NCBI GenBank assembly: GCA_032173965.1
Contig: JAVUNC010000004.1
Span: 62,928,501 to 62,992,500, forward strand
Source: Sitta carolinensis
Taxonomy: Eukaryota; Chordata; Aves; Passeriformes; Sittidae
Direction: 5' to 3'
Length of the DNA: 64,000 bases
Notes under the pieces: model-generated
The model's input: the letters and a program-made list of their open reading frames with translations, nothing else
What the model was told of the DNA's origin: nothing
The model's database searches: none
In this document: in pieces, positions 23,850-35,310 of the stretch
How positions within the stretch are numbered: position 1 is the first letter of the stretch
How the letters are laid out: every line of letters starts with the position of its first letter
Position numbers and translations under genes: made by a program

Positions 23850-25904
23850 CTAAAAGAAAAAAAAATTACAAAGAATTCTGTAAATCCTTTGCACTGTTCT
23901 GGCATGTTCTCAGTTCTTTAGGAATGTCACAACACTTCATAAATCCCAGTAGCTTGGAGATGCATGACTACAGGATAATCTAGGATTTTCATCTTGAACA
24001 GATAAAGAGCCTCTGCACCTACACCTTTGAAGGGAAGAAAACAGAAGTTACAATCTTGTTACATTCTATATACAAATATAAGGAGCCAATCTCAAAACAT
24101 GACAGATGTGGGAAGGTCAAGGAAGAGGCGGACTGTGTGTTTTAAAGAACAAACTTAAGCTGCCGTAGAATCAGAGCAACTCACTAACACCACAAGTCTT
24201 CAGGGGGTTTACAACTTTCCATCGATGGCCTCAATTAGAATGGAACATCTGCCTTTAAATTCTCTCTGGGATATGTGGTAGCTTTGGTTTCTTAAACCAC
24301 ACCACAGCTTTCTACATATGCTGGGAAGATACTGCAGACACATACTGCTGGTTACAGACACACGTGGTGTCTGAAAGGACAGCAGCTCCTGCATACCTGC
24401 TACTGAGAGCAGAACTGATCCAAACTATGCAAGTGACCTAAGGCAGTCAACATTTTTGCCATTCAAAGTGATCCCGAGAATCTATTACACTGCCAAACGC
24501 ATCCTGGGCACCTCCTGGGTCTGACATGCAGCAATTTGCACCAGTGTGTACCTATACCTTGCAACAGTTTTAGCCCTATGAGCACAGCATATGGCAACAC
24601 TACAGTCACACACAACACTATCTGGCTACAAAGGGTCCAAGGTTAACAACGGCAGACGGCTGAGCCGTGTTTTATGATCTGTGCTGTGCAAAACAGCATC
24701 GACACAATGAAACCTTTAGGTGTTGAACTCCTTAACCAAGAACTGGCATTGAGGTAAGCACAAGAAACTGGTCAATACAGACAAAGCAAAGCATCAAATG
24801 CAGCTTGCACGGGTGCCAACAATGCAGTCTGGAACAAAAGCCACTGAGAGCTTCTGGAGCTGAGCACTAGCTATAAAGGGCTCAGTGAGCGCTGAGACCC
24901 ACTCTGTTGTTCCAGAAACCAGGATTTCTGCACTAGAATGAAAGTGGAGCTAAAAAATAGACACCTGAATGCATCACAAACTCTTCCTAAGAGAAAAGCT
25001 TCCCCTCCTTTCTTTTTTTGAGTTAAAATAGGTAAGAGTGACATAGTTCCACTTCTTGACCCCTTATAATTTACCTCAGAGGCAAAAAAAAAAAAAAAAC
25101 CCTTGCAGCAGAGTCTGATTTTTAGATTCAAAATTCACATGCAAAAAAAACCCCGTGTCGTTTTAAACACAAAACCGAGCAAGCTTAATTATCAGCATGG
25201 GTTTGGGGAAAACCCCGGCCAAACCACAGGTTCATCCCTAGTGCACGGTAACAGCAGCACTGCAGCGGGTGTCAGCAGACCGACAGGTGACATTGAAACT
25301 GGACGCGCTGCCGTGGGACCACCGCTGCAAAGGGCAGGGCAGCAAGGCTGCACAGCTGCAGCTGCCTTAGGTGGATCCGGCAAACTTCCGGATTTTGTCT
25401 GACTCGCCACGAAATAGATCAAGTCAGCAAAGGAAAATATGACCCATCTCTTAAAAAGCTTACACTCCCATTATTTGTAAGACTGCCAGTTTTGATATTG
25501 GTCATTACGACGGCATAACTGTCTTCTCTTTAAAGACGTTCTTCTCACTTTAAAGGCTCTTTTTCACTTTCATCTCTTTAAATTCACGTTGATTTCTAAT
25601 TATCTTCATACATGTACACCCTCAATATAAACAGCAGTATTTAAAATTTAAACATCTTAATTCTACATTATTAGGCAAGACCTTTGAGATCAGAGAATCT
25701 CGGCTGAGCAAGGAGTAGGGATGTTCGGTATTTCAAAACTCAAGTATTCGCTTCATACTGCAGACGCTCAACACACCAACTACCAAAAAGTGCACGCCAA
25801 CTATTCGAGTGTAATATTCCTGATGCCGACACGCTGCTGCGAGGCAGCGCGAGGTACGGAAATTAAACTTCTCCTTATTTGGCAGAAACGCGGCGAGCCG
25901 CTGC

Positions 25905-26010
25905 GAGCGCACACGCACACACAGAGACACGCACACACACAGACACGCACGCACACAGACACGCACGCACACAGACACGCACGCACACACACACACATAC
26001 AGAGATAAGC
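25905..26010. repeat. Compound (CA)n/(CG) microsatellite with 16-bp higher-order unit
   Basis: This is alternating purine-pyrimidine sequence rich in cacacg and cacaga steps. Three perfect tandem copies of the 16-mer acagacacgcacgcac lie at 25939-25954, 25955-25970 and 25971-25986, followed by a plain CA run. The tract is within ABRACL intron 1, at the edge of the CpG island. Alternating CA/CG sequence can adopt Z-DNA, and such tracts are usually length-variable. Confidence 0.93.
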
Positions 26011-26110
26011 GCAAACACGCACACGCAAATCTGTCACCCGTCCCCGTGCAGGCACCGATGGCTCCCGGCGGCACCGCTCCGGGAGGCAGAGCGCGGCTCC
26101 CTCGGCACAG

Positions 26111-26238
26111 CCCGGCGGGACCCGAGCCCGGCGGGACCCGAGCCCGGCGGGACCCGAGCCCGGCGGGACCCGAGCCCGGCGGGACCCGAGCCCGGCGGGA
26201 CCCGAGCCCGGCGGGACCCGAGCCCGGCGGGACCCGAG
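26111..26238. repeat. GC-rich minisatellite, eight perfect 16-bp units
   Basis: Eight head-to-tail, mismatch-free copies of cccggcgggacccgag begin at 26111 and repeat every 16 bases to 26238. Because 16 is not a multiple of three, all frames cycle through the same peptide phases, which creates long spurious Pro/Gly/Arg/Ser-rich open frames on both strands. The array lies in ABRACL intron 1, about 160 bases inside the donor of exon 1, within the CpG island. The perfect identity between units points to recent expansion or ongoing homogenisation. Confidence 0.97.
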
Positions 26239-26396
26239 CCCGCCGCCGCCTGCGCAGGGAGCGCCGGAGCGGGCCCCGCCCGGGCAGCGCCTCTGCCCCG
26301 GGGCCGCCGGGAGGGCAGGACGGCTCCCCGGGGCCGGAGGGAGGGAAGGAAAGGCGGACGGCTGTCCCCGACCCGCTCCCGCCCGCCGCCACTCAC

Positions 26397-26540
26397 CGGT
26401 GCCGCCGCCGAGGCCGCTCGGAGCCGGCGGAGCCGCGGGGCCGGCGAGGGGCGGGCGGAGGCGGCTCTGCCCCCGCCGGCGCCGCACCGCCCCCCGCGCT
26501 GCGCTCCCGCCGCCCCGGGGCGGCGCTCCGCATCTTGGCT
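26397..26540 (-). other. ABRACL: Probable ABRACL non-coding exon 1
   Basis: The ABRACL start codon is only 6 bases inside exon 2, so an upstream non-coding exon is needed. On the minus strand the CpG island contains a strong donor, ACCG|GTGAGT, with the exon ending at 26397. This would give a first exon of roughly 100-150 bases; the right boundary is approximate. Other donors in the island cannot be excluded from sequence alone. Confidence 0.5.
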
Positions 26541-26560
26541 GTGCCCGGGAGGGGTGGGGT

Positions 26561-26578
26561 GTGCTGTGCTGTGCTATG
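26561..26578. repeat. Pentanucleotide microsatellite (GTGCT/ATGCT), left part
   Basis: A short run of gtgct units ends in one ctatg. The same array resumes at 27191 with ctatg units followed by ctgtg units. The two parts look like one original pentanucleotide repeat split by the intervening 611-612 bp element. Confidence 0.8.
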
Positions 26579-27195
26579 CGTTATAGGTAAAAAGGAAAAA
26601 GACCCGATCGTAATAAAAATACAAAGATAAAAATGTATTCGTGACCGTATTACAGTCCCGACACAGCCAACAACCAAACTGACAGCGCAAAACCCCCGGG
26701 AGATTGGCTGGGTGGACTTGGACTTGGCCTCTAGCGCACCAGGTCCCGCTCTGTCCACCGCAACCGTCCCGAGGGGACAGTTCTTACACTCTTTTTCTAG
26801 CCCGCGGCACAGTCCATTGTTTCTTTTCAGAGTTTGTCATATTCAGGTTGGTTCTTTTCTTCCATCTCCTCTACACAAAACCTCGTTCGGGAATTCATCT
26901 CCGTTTCCCGGGATCCTGTATTCAGGTTGGAGGTGTTGATGGGCCTGGGTCTTGCTGGGCCATCATCGCAGGGCGTCCCCCGGGTACATGCGGCCCTGAA
27001 CGACCATCTCCTGTGCAGCCGAGGTTTTCCTTCCTACGTTAATTTTTGTGCCACCCATGTCAGCCTGCCGCGGTTTCGCCATCTGAAAATGCAATCCCTA
27101 GCACCCACCGTGTACAGCGTGTTTGATTCATATACCCTTATAAGCTATATATCTATTTTATTAGCACGAATTACAACCATATCCCTAACACTATG
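26574..27195. mobile_element. Probable solo LTR (about 611 bp) inserted in a pentanucleotide repeat
   Basis: The segment 26579/26580-27190 has short inverted termini, gttatagg at the left and ccctaaca at the right, resembling TGTTA...TAACA LTR ends with the first T lost or changed. It is bracketed by ctatg (26574-26578 and 27191-27195), or by ctatgc if 6 bp is counted. The flank is itself a ctatg-type repeat, so the exact duplication length is ambiguous. The interior is CpG-bearing, with a CCAAT box on the minus strand near 26700 and TATA-like sequence near both ends, so orientation is unresolved. No coding sequence is present. It lies immediately upstream of the ABRACL promoter. Confidence 0.6.
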
Positions 27196-27222
27196 CTATG
27201 CTATGCTGTGCTGTGCTGTCCT
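27191..27222. repeat. Pentanucleotide microsatellite (CTATG/CTGTG), right part
   Basis: Three ctatg units are followed by ctgtg units, then cctgcccc. This continues the array seen at 26561-26578 and supports the view that an element inserted into a pre-existing microsatellite. Confidence 0.85.
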
Positions 27223-28085
27223 GCCCCGCCGGGATCCCTCTCCCTGTGTCGTGCCAGGGTTAAATTCTGCCCGCGGCACGGGCGATAGTGAGTTTGTTAG
27301 GTAAAACGCCTTCCAAGGGTAGCCCTCCAGCTGCTCCCCCTCTTCAAGTGGGCCAGCTTTCGACAATTCACCGTGTTGCTTCAGTCACTCACTGTCCGTT
27401 ACCGTCCCATGCATGCCCCGTATGCCCCATCTCCGCTGATTTCCCAGGGTGACATCATGCCACATTCCTTAGACCCCCCCACACACATTTATTTGCTAGA
27501 AAACCAGTTCTCCTTCCAAAGAAAATGGACGAGCTAGGTTAACACCATTTACCCTCGATAAAGTTGTGTTGCAGTATATCTGTGTTTCCGTTCAGCACCC
27601 CTATCCTCGCACCCTACACTGCAGAAAGAACGCAATTTAATTTTTTCTGTCTTGTATCATGGCATTCACTACTACTTTGTCTCTCTTTCTTCCTCTTCAC
27701 CTCACAGAAACATTTACGTCCTCTTTCGATGACCCAGGCGTTTAAGATGAGAGCTGCGTTAATTCCCACAAAGCAATAAAGCTGCCGCCAACCCCTAGTC
27801 AGAGTCAAGGCTAGCACCACGGCTCTCCCAAAAATTCTCACTTGCCACAGCTGAAGGCAATGCAGTTCCCGGCCGTCTCTCTCACCTCCTCATCAGGCAT
27901 GACTGCCCCTAAAGCAGAGTTGATAAAAGAAACCCTTTCCAGCTCTTGCATTCACAGTTTTCATGCGCTAGTTTCTGAAGGTGAGGCTGAGATTCTTTCT
28001 CAGGCTGTGTGCTGTGCCAGTTGGGGCTGGTCCCCTACTGCATTCTCCCATCCCAGGTGAGGGGAGGAATAAATAGGTGATGGCA
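27223..28085. other. Moderately CpG-bearing intergenic block, possible further retroviral LTR debris
   Basis: The sequence from about 27.22 to 28.08 kb stays richer in CpG than the DNA to its right. It includes aataaagctgccgcc near 27774, followed by a C-rich stretch, an arrangement reminiscent of the R/U5 part of some avian LTRs. I could not find matching LTR ends or a target duplication, so no element is claimed. No gene is recognised here. Confidence 0.3.
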
Positions 28086-31000
28086 CCTCAAACCACTGCA
28101 GCAAGCTCTGCTAGGGCTCGAACCTGCAGTGACATAAATTGATTTGCACAGTGGAAATGATGCCAAGAAGACCACATTTTTATCACTCCAGGGATTATAG
28201 TCCGAGCCCATTGCTTTTACAAGGGATTTTTGGGATGGTGTTTTCAGGAAAATAATAACTTTTTGATTGAATAATCATTATTTATCAATCAGTTACAGTA
28301 TCTTTGGAAGTTAAACACAAAAACATACTTCTTTCTGGTTTTGATATGCTATCAAAATATTTTCCTGAACAGATTAGATGTATTTTACATCAGAATGGGG
28401 TGCTCTTTGCAAAAAACAAACTTTGATAGTTAGGAAAACAAAATTAAAAGGGCTACATTCCTAAATTGCTTATGAAATGAATGAAATTTAAATCTATCTG
28501 ATTGAATCAAAACACAGTGAAAATTCCCAGGAAAATTCAGTATCTGAAGAGCACTGATGCTCTGTGCATATGATGCCATAAGTGCATAATGCTTTTCTAA
28601 GATCCTTGTTACATTGGCTGACAAAATGCTAAATACTACAGAAAAAAAGAAAAAAAGGAAAAAAAAAAAAAAAAGGCAGTTTCTTAAGGTAGATCTGAGA
28701 TAAAGCTTTTAAAAGCAAATATGATTAGTATGTTAGCAAGTGCATCAAAGATTCCAGTTATTTAACAGTATAGAATAAAAGTGCTTATCTTCCGGTTTTA
28801 TTGTTAACAACATGCTTTCAGTTGCACATAATCTAGATTTCTTAGTCATCAAAAACCTCACTACATTTGCACAAATAATGTAGGCCTTTGCATAATGTAA
28901 TTATTATTATGGATAATTTATGTTTGATCGAGTATCAGTTTGTGACTTTTCAGACTAAAGATATTATTATTATGCTGCTAATGAAATCTATGTTAAAAAT
29001 TCTTTCCAGTTTTGACTCATAGACCCTAATTTAAGAAGCATCAACTAAATTTCTGAGAAAGATGAACAAAACTCTGTGATTCCTCATCTTATTTATTTCA
29101 ATACATTTTTTGGAGTAAGCCTAATACATTCGTTTTTCTTCTGTCTTTTGAAAAGGAAGTGTTTGTCTCCAGGCATCAGGATAATATTGAAACACTTTTG
29201 TTACTATTTCTTTCATGGCCCTTCCTAGTCATGTAATCTTAAAATAGGTTAATAAGAAATCAAAACCATTTGTTACCATGACAATTAAGGCAACAGATAC
29301 TGCCAAAGTACAAAAATTAACTGGGCAGCATCAGAACTAAATGACTGATTATGTCCTTACAGGGGCAGCAGCAGTGAGCAGGAAACATGATAATTATGGA
29401 GATGGTGATTTCCCATCATTCTGTTTCCACAAACTGATGCTGTTTTAAAAATGCAAGAAGTGAAAAATTGTCCTTTACAAGCTCACAGGACAGACATGGA
29501 AATATTGCTCATACATATTTCATGTAACTGGTGAAGGTCATCATCAGACTCCTAATTCATTATGCATTTTAGCTGCCGAAGAGTGCTCCCTAAAACTCAT
29601 GAGATTCAGCCTTAAAACAGACTATTCTGATTTGACCTTCCTTGGCATCTCACTTTACTGCTACTGTCCCCCCAGATGCCCATGAAGGCAGCGAAACAGA
29701 GGAATTATGCACGATGTAAAAAACATCACTTGAGAACAACACAGTAGACATACTGCATCTGATCAAACCATCAATTTAACTGGACATTTTGCCTCCAGCA
29801 GGGACCAAGAGCAGACATTTGGAAAACAGTGCAATCAATGAAAACTATCGGTTTTTCTCCTGGCTCTTGGCACTTACTGGAGCAAATAATTATTCTATCT
29901 TCTTCTTTCTCCATCACATTCCCTAATTTCCTCTCATATAAGATGAATGTGTCTCCATGTTGCTGATCTTTCTTGTTTCTCTTTATAATTTTTCAAACAA
30001 TTCTGCTTTAGTTTCTGGGATTGAAGTAGCAGAACTATCAGTATTACTCAGCATGTGGGTATAGCATATACAAAAGATGTAAGCGTGTTTTCTGTTTTGT
30101 TTTCACACCCAATAATAAAAATTCCCAACATGATTTTTTGAAAAGTTCTAAGTGCTATGCACAACGGTTTCAAAAACTATTTCCAAAGTGGTAGTAATTA
30201 ATTGCTCTGTTACAGATAATTAGGATTACTCTCCCCTCAGTACACTACTTTGCATTTTTCAGTACCATCAGGTATTTTACTGTGTAATTTAAAATAGGTT
30301 CACACAAACTTCATCACCTCTTTTATTATGTCTTCAATGACAGCTTTGAACAGCACAGGAGGTCCAAACAGAAGTGGTACAAACAGCACACCTGTAATTA
30401 GTAACCCCTCTTGGTCACAACTACCAGTTGACTACCAGCTTTACCTCTTTGTCTCCTCCTACCTTTCAGCTGTTCATTGATTCTGAATGGAATCTGAGTA
30501 TCTTCTCACCGCATGAGAAATTAGCTTTATAAAAGTACTTAATGTTTACAGTAAACACGTGGCGAACATACTTGTTGTTAAAGGTTTCTCCAGAGATAGG
30601 TGTGTAACACCATTAGAGCCAAGCCTGAAAAACTTAGGGGAAAGTTACAAGGTCATTTGCTAGGTAGTGGCCATTTATATTGTTTTCCAGCATATATTAA
30701 CTAGACATTCTCACTTTATTAGTGTATGTTGATAAGCCATGCTGTTCTTGTTTTGTATAAAAATGTTCTTTTTAATTTTTGTCATATTATATGTGCTTAT
30801 GTGTAGGCAGGCATATGCATATAACGTGCATACACCAAGTTTTCCGCTGAAATCCTCCCCAGCTAAAAACCATTAGAACTGACACCATGATTTGCAGATT
30901 TCACTGCTAGATGAGATCCTTTTAATAGCCTTCTTACATAATCCAGGTCTTACTTTTGTCTTATTACACATTTTTGTTTGACATGTTGATTTCGTAGAGA

Positions 31001-34000
31001 TACCAATTCCTGCTGCACGTGCCTGTGTCCCATCCTCTTGCTTTAACAGCAGTAACTTGTACCTTTTCAAAGTGCCAGGTTCTCCTTACTGTCTCCAAAG
31101 CTGGATGGAAACTGTGGTGCTGTGATTCAAACAGGAGTGTGTGGATGTGTCTTGTCTTAGCCCAGCCCCATCAGGTATGTGTGCCATCGACCTGCCCTGA
31201 GTCACTTCTCACCATGGGTGTATCGCACCCACTGCACAGGTGTGCTGTGGGGTTATGACTCAACATGAACCCCTAAAGCCACGTCAGCCCAGGTCTTAAA
31301 AGGCTTCATATGATTTAAAGATTTCAAGTGGTAGAGGATCTACTACATTCCTTATTCCTGTTGGCTTTGTAACACCACAGAAAATGTAAGGGATCTTTTT
31401 TCCAGAACATGACAGGGGCCTTGGCTACAATGAGAAATTAAAATTCAAGTCAATGCTGTTATAGAAAGCTGAAGGGAATAAGTAATATTCAGAGAGTATG
31501 GACATTAGGGGCAGCCAGAAGAATAGCTGTATTTTTTGAGACAAGCCAATCAATGAGGAAAACAGTGCTCCATATCCAAAGCATCTTCATCTCCCTTGGC
31601 CACTCTCTCTGTCTTAAGTCAGCAGTTGTTTCAAGGGAGAAAATAATTAAACCAAAATGAAAAGCATAGTGATGCTCTGGAAAACATTCCATGAATTTGT
31701 GTGTAGAGACACATTTCAAAATATTAATTGTATGGGCTCTTAGCTTTACTTTTCCTATAATGACCAAAAAAGACCAAACCAAAAGAAAACAACAGAAAAT
31801 AACCACAACGCTTTATCTTTTTTACTCTCTCAGGGAGCTGAAAAAGTATCTTAGCAAAACATAAACATTTCTTTTAATGTAAAGGCAAATACACCAGACC
31901 AGTCTCAGAGCAAGAGAGACTGCAAATACAAACACAGTGAAGCCAAGAGTAAACCTCTGCATGAAATGACAGAAAGATGCTGTATCAAAACAAGCTAAAA
32001 GATAGGGCCCATAACATTAGTTATAAAGCACACCATGTGTCTGAGAGCAGTTACTTGAAGATTGAACCCAAAGCCTTTCTCAACAGCCATAACGTCAAAA
32101 TAAGTTGGGGGGTAATGTTTTTCTGCACAAAAGGATGTAAAGTAAAGAGGATGTGCACAAATGTTTTGAGAGAGCAGAGCATCAGTGTTTGGAGCCAGCT
32201 TACAAAGAGAAAAAAACTTATAAATAGCTGATTGTATGTAATGTGTTTTAGATTGTTCTTTGTTATAACAGCTGAATAATTGAGAGAGAGCAACATGAAG
32301 ACTAAATAGTTTCTCATATTCCTGATGCCAAAAAATCTTGTGTGGCAAGGAAACAGCAGTACATCTCCTGATCTCCAGACAGCATGGGAACAGCTGAATC
32401 ATCCAGTCCCTCTGTCCTCTTGCTTGGTGTGCATCATGAAAAAAAAAATCACCTGCCTTTCTCCTTTCCCTCTACCCATATACATAGACATACTGATATT
32501 TTGGGAAGTTTTCCAGAAAACCAAAAATGCAGGCTTTGCATAAAAGATGTCAAATAATGGTGACAGAGATGACAGTTACATTAATATGGAATTACTATTT
32601 ACATCCATATCAAATACAGTTGTAGGTGTAACATCTTTATTTATTGATTTCATATAAATTTCCTTTTTAAAGCTCAAGCATTTATCATGAGTCATGACAG
32701 AAGTACATGAAATCTTTTCCTGAAGGAAATCTTTTTGAAATGGAACTGTAGATTTGCATTTGTCAGAATTCATTTACTTAGCATATGAAATCATGCCATG
32801 GCAAAAGTCATCACAGTAATTTTTTTTTTTTAATTGGTGAAATGTGAAGACCTGCTGACCATGCAATCATGGTTCATAGAAGTTTACAGCTGGCTAAAAA
32901 TAGGGAAAAAACCTTTCTTTATCACTAGATTAATGACAGTTAATGATCACTTAATTCAAGATTCCTATTCATAAGCATTTTTAAGGATCAGTTTTGTCTG
33001 TAATTTTGCTTGTCTGCATTCCAGTTTTTAGCTGAAAAACAGTGCTTATGGTGCATATCACACCATTTGAATCTGATAATATTTGCAATTGCACTGAATT
33101 TATATTATATTTTTGAGTCACATACAGAAACACCTTATTGTTTCCTGCATATGGGGAAGTGTATTTTTTGGGGTAAGATCTGTATATAAACCACCTTTTC
33201 AGGAATTTTTTCTGCTTTCAAGATGCAATGCCAGCCCTGAAATCCAAATGAGGTTCAAATTCACATGTCATGAGATTTTATTCATTTCACTGGCACTGCA
33301 GCCACAAGTCATTTGATCCTAAATAATTTGATTTCATGCTGTGTGAGGCTGCAAGAGGGAACAACGACCAGACTCCCAGCATAGCTTCCACTTCCCACGG
33401 AGCGCTGGCAGTGGTCTTGCATATTGACCTTACAGCTTAGGAGGATTTCTGCCATGGTGAAAAGGTTAAACTGTGTGTTGATTTCAGAGAGGAGACAAAT
33501 AGCTACCAGACAAGTGCTATGAGAATATCAAATTAATTTGTGCTTTTAACTATGCCACATGGTTTGATTAGAAATGGGACAATTTTCTCCTGCATCTAAC
33601 ACCTATGTTTTATGAACTTTTTCATCTGCAAAGTAAATCGCAATTGTGTATCCCAAGCTTCTGGGACAAGTCTTACCCTTTCTTATTTTTCCTTGAGGAA
33701 ATTATGTCCAAGGATCTCTGACGTGTTGGAAAAGCTTAGATTTAAAAATATAGTTAAGAAAAATATATGACTGTCCTTTTCTTTAGTTTATAGTTATCCT
33801 ATGTGATTGTGTTACATGTATATGAGGAATATTTGCCTCTGAAGGTATTGTGATGTCATATTTTGAAGCCGGTATTATTTGTTCTCTGTCACACAAATAA
33901 CACAGATGGATCCCACTTCCTTCACGTTTACTGAAAGAAGCACAAAAGCTGTCTTGCACACAGGCAAGTGTTTTCTCCGTGAACAGTTACAGAAACATCC

Positions 34001-34049
34001 CAATGCACATCCTCTGAATACAACTCTTCCTTAAGTTAGTTTACACCAG

Positions 34050-34131
34050 CTTGTTCATACAGTCTCCTGCCTCCTTTTTTCACAATGTGCCATTCAATAA
34101 AGCAAGGGTTTACCACTCTGAGTGCATCATC
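34050..34131. repeat. Diverged direct repeat, left copy
   Basis: About 82 bases are alignable at roughly 80 percent identity (by eye) to 34838-34917 in the same orientation. They share the segments cattcaa, aagcaa and gagtgcatcatc. The flanks also share cttccttcac (near 33914 and 34788), so the related region may be longer with indels. It could be the diverged LTRs of an old element or a local duplication. Confidence 0.6.
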
Positions 34132-34837
34132 ACTATGTAAGGTATCAGGAGCCAGCATATTATGCCACTGTAAACAGCTAATCTCCATTTCAACTTTAAT
34201 GGAATCTTGTAAAACAGTATCAGATGACATAAAAGTAGGCTTCTGCTGATCTGCAAAGTTGGCAGAAATCATGAGGGTGGGGAGGGGGCTGATAATTCCA
34301 GAATTTGTGTATCTATTTCTGCTCTAAAATCCAGAAATAAGTGTAATTACTGTGCTAACAGGAAACAGAAATTGGAGGGGTAGTTTTAGTTTTTTTCTTC
34401 AAACAATCAATTGTATCACAAACCAAGCAAAGTAAGTCAGTGTTAACTAAGAATTAGTAAACTAATTAGTTAACAGTGTTAACAAATACAAAGGCTCAGT
34501 ATTAACTGCTTCTTATATAGCAAATAGTCATCAGTAAAGACTTGGTAAGTTGGTTAACTGGTTACTACAGATCAAAATGTTTCCATCACAGAGGCAAGCA
34601 GAAGGCTTGAGACTAGTACCTCACACCAAAAGAAATGAAGGCGTTGTTTTGTTTACTCACTTTCTAAGGAATATATATCCTTTATTTCATTACTGGGAAA
34701 TAGAGCTTGTATGTGTTCCCAAGCTAAAACTGACTGCGCAGGCTATTTTTCTCACAGGTCAGATGTGAGGAAACAGAACCATTTCACTTCCTTCACAATC
34801 TCTATATAAAGAGAAGAGGAAAATGGGACCAGACCTA

Positions 34838-34917
34838 TTGTTCTTACAGTTTCCTGCATCTTTTTCCACTATGCTTCATTCAAAAAAGCAATGGTTTGCC
34901 ACTTTGAGTGCATCATC
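34838..34917. repeat. Diverged direct repeat, right copy
   Basis: This is the partner of 34050-34131, about 790 bases away. A tatataaa sequence at 34803-34809 lies about 30 bases before it, which would fit a promoter-like part of an LTR, but no TG...CA ends could be fixed. Confidence 0.6.
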
Positions 34918-35250
34918 TCAATTCAGTATATTTGGATTGCTAATAATATATATATGGCTTTTCCAGTACATTGACAATATCAGAAAAGCCCTTATTGATA
35001 AAAAGATTATATGTGAAAGGTAGCTTCTGAGTTTGTGGGAGAGGGTTTCATATAAAATATTGTAGCTCCGCATTAAAAGTGTTCTCTTTCTTTCAAGTTA
35101 ATAAGATCAAACCACACAAATAAATACTCTGACCAAAAATCTCAAAAATATATTTTTGGGTTTCCTTTTCTCAGCTGTTTTTCCTAAGTCTCCAGTCAGT
35201 TGAGTGGCTAGAGTATTATAATGAAATATAAACAAGAGAAAGGTTTGAGT

Positions 35251-35310
35251 TATAGAATCACAGAATCATTTAGGTTGAAAAAGACCTCTAAGTTCATCAA
35301 GTCCAGCATG
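35251..35310 (-). mobile_element. CR1 LINE 3'-end fragment, reverse orientation
   Basis: The sequence tatagaatcacagaatcatt followed by taggttgaaaaagacctcta and gttcatcaagtccagc is the reverse complement of the canonical avian CR1 3' end. That end reads as target DNA, then ggactcgatgatcttagagg, then the attctatga tail. Only about 60 bp are recognisable, as is typical of severe 5' truncation. The tail lies at the left, so the element is on the minus strand. Confidence 0.88.

Larger units (their letters stand above)
23850..26396 (-). other. ABRACL: ABRACL intron 1
   Basis: This is the proposed first intron, about 2.5 kb between the non-coding exon 1 and exon 2. The right part (25860-26396) lies in the CpG island and carries two tandem arrays, the CA/CG microsatellite and the 16-bp minisatellite. 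The left part is AT-rich and includes a 17-base A tract at about 25085-25101. The acceptor is well supported. The donor GTGAGT at 26396-26391 is a good match but rests on sequence alone. Confidence 0.6.
25860..26560 (-). promoter_or_regulatory. ABRACL: CpG-island promoter of ABRACL
   Basis: G+C and CpG content rise sharply here against the AT-rich surroundings, with many GC-box-like gggcggg or ccgccc motifs and an NRF1-like tgcgcagg site near 26250. No TATA box is apparent. The island surrounds the proposed first exon of ABRACL on the minus strand and ends abruptly at about 26560, where a pentanucleotide repeat and an LTR begin. The TSS is inferred to lie roughly at 26450-26550. Confidence 0.75.
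28086..35250. other. AT-rich intergenic DNA between ABRACL and REPS1
   Basis: No gene is recognised. The stretch contains an interrupted poly(A) tract at about 28640-28675 and long homeodomain-site-rich sequence around 28.8-29.7 kb that looks like conserved non-coding DNA. It also holds a possible very old CR1-type fragment near 31.28-31.40 kb, a pair of diverged direct repeats at 34050 and 34838, and a palindromic patch at 34441-34475. Open frames are short and match no family. Confidence 0.5.

Noticed and set aside
26111..26238. CRISPR-like regular array
   Set aside because: The 16-bp units are contiguous with no spacers, and the genome is vertebrate. It is a minisatellite.
25733..26758. 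Long frames of 194-235 codons on both strands around the ABRACL promoter
   Set aside because: All three frames on both strands stay open because of the CA/CG tract, the 16-bp GC array and the CpG island. The real gene here is ABRACL, whose first exon is non-coding.
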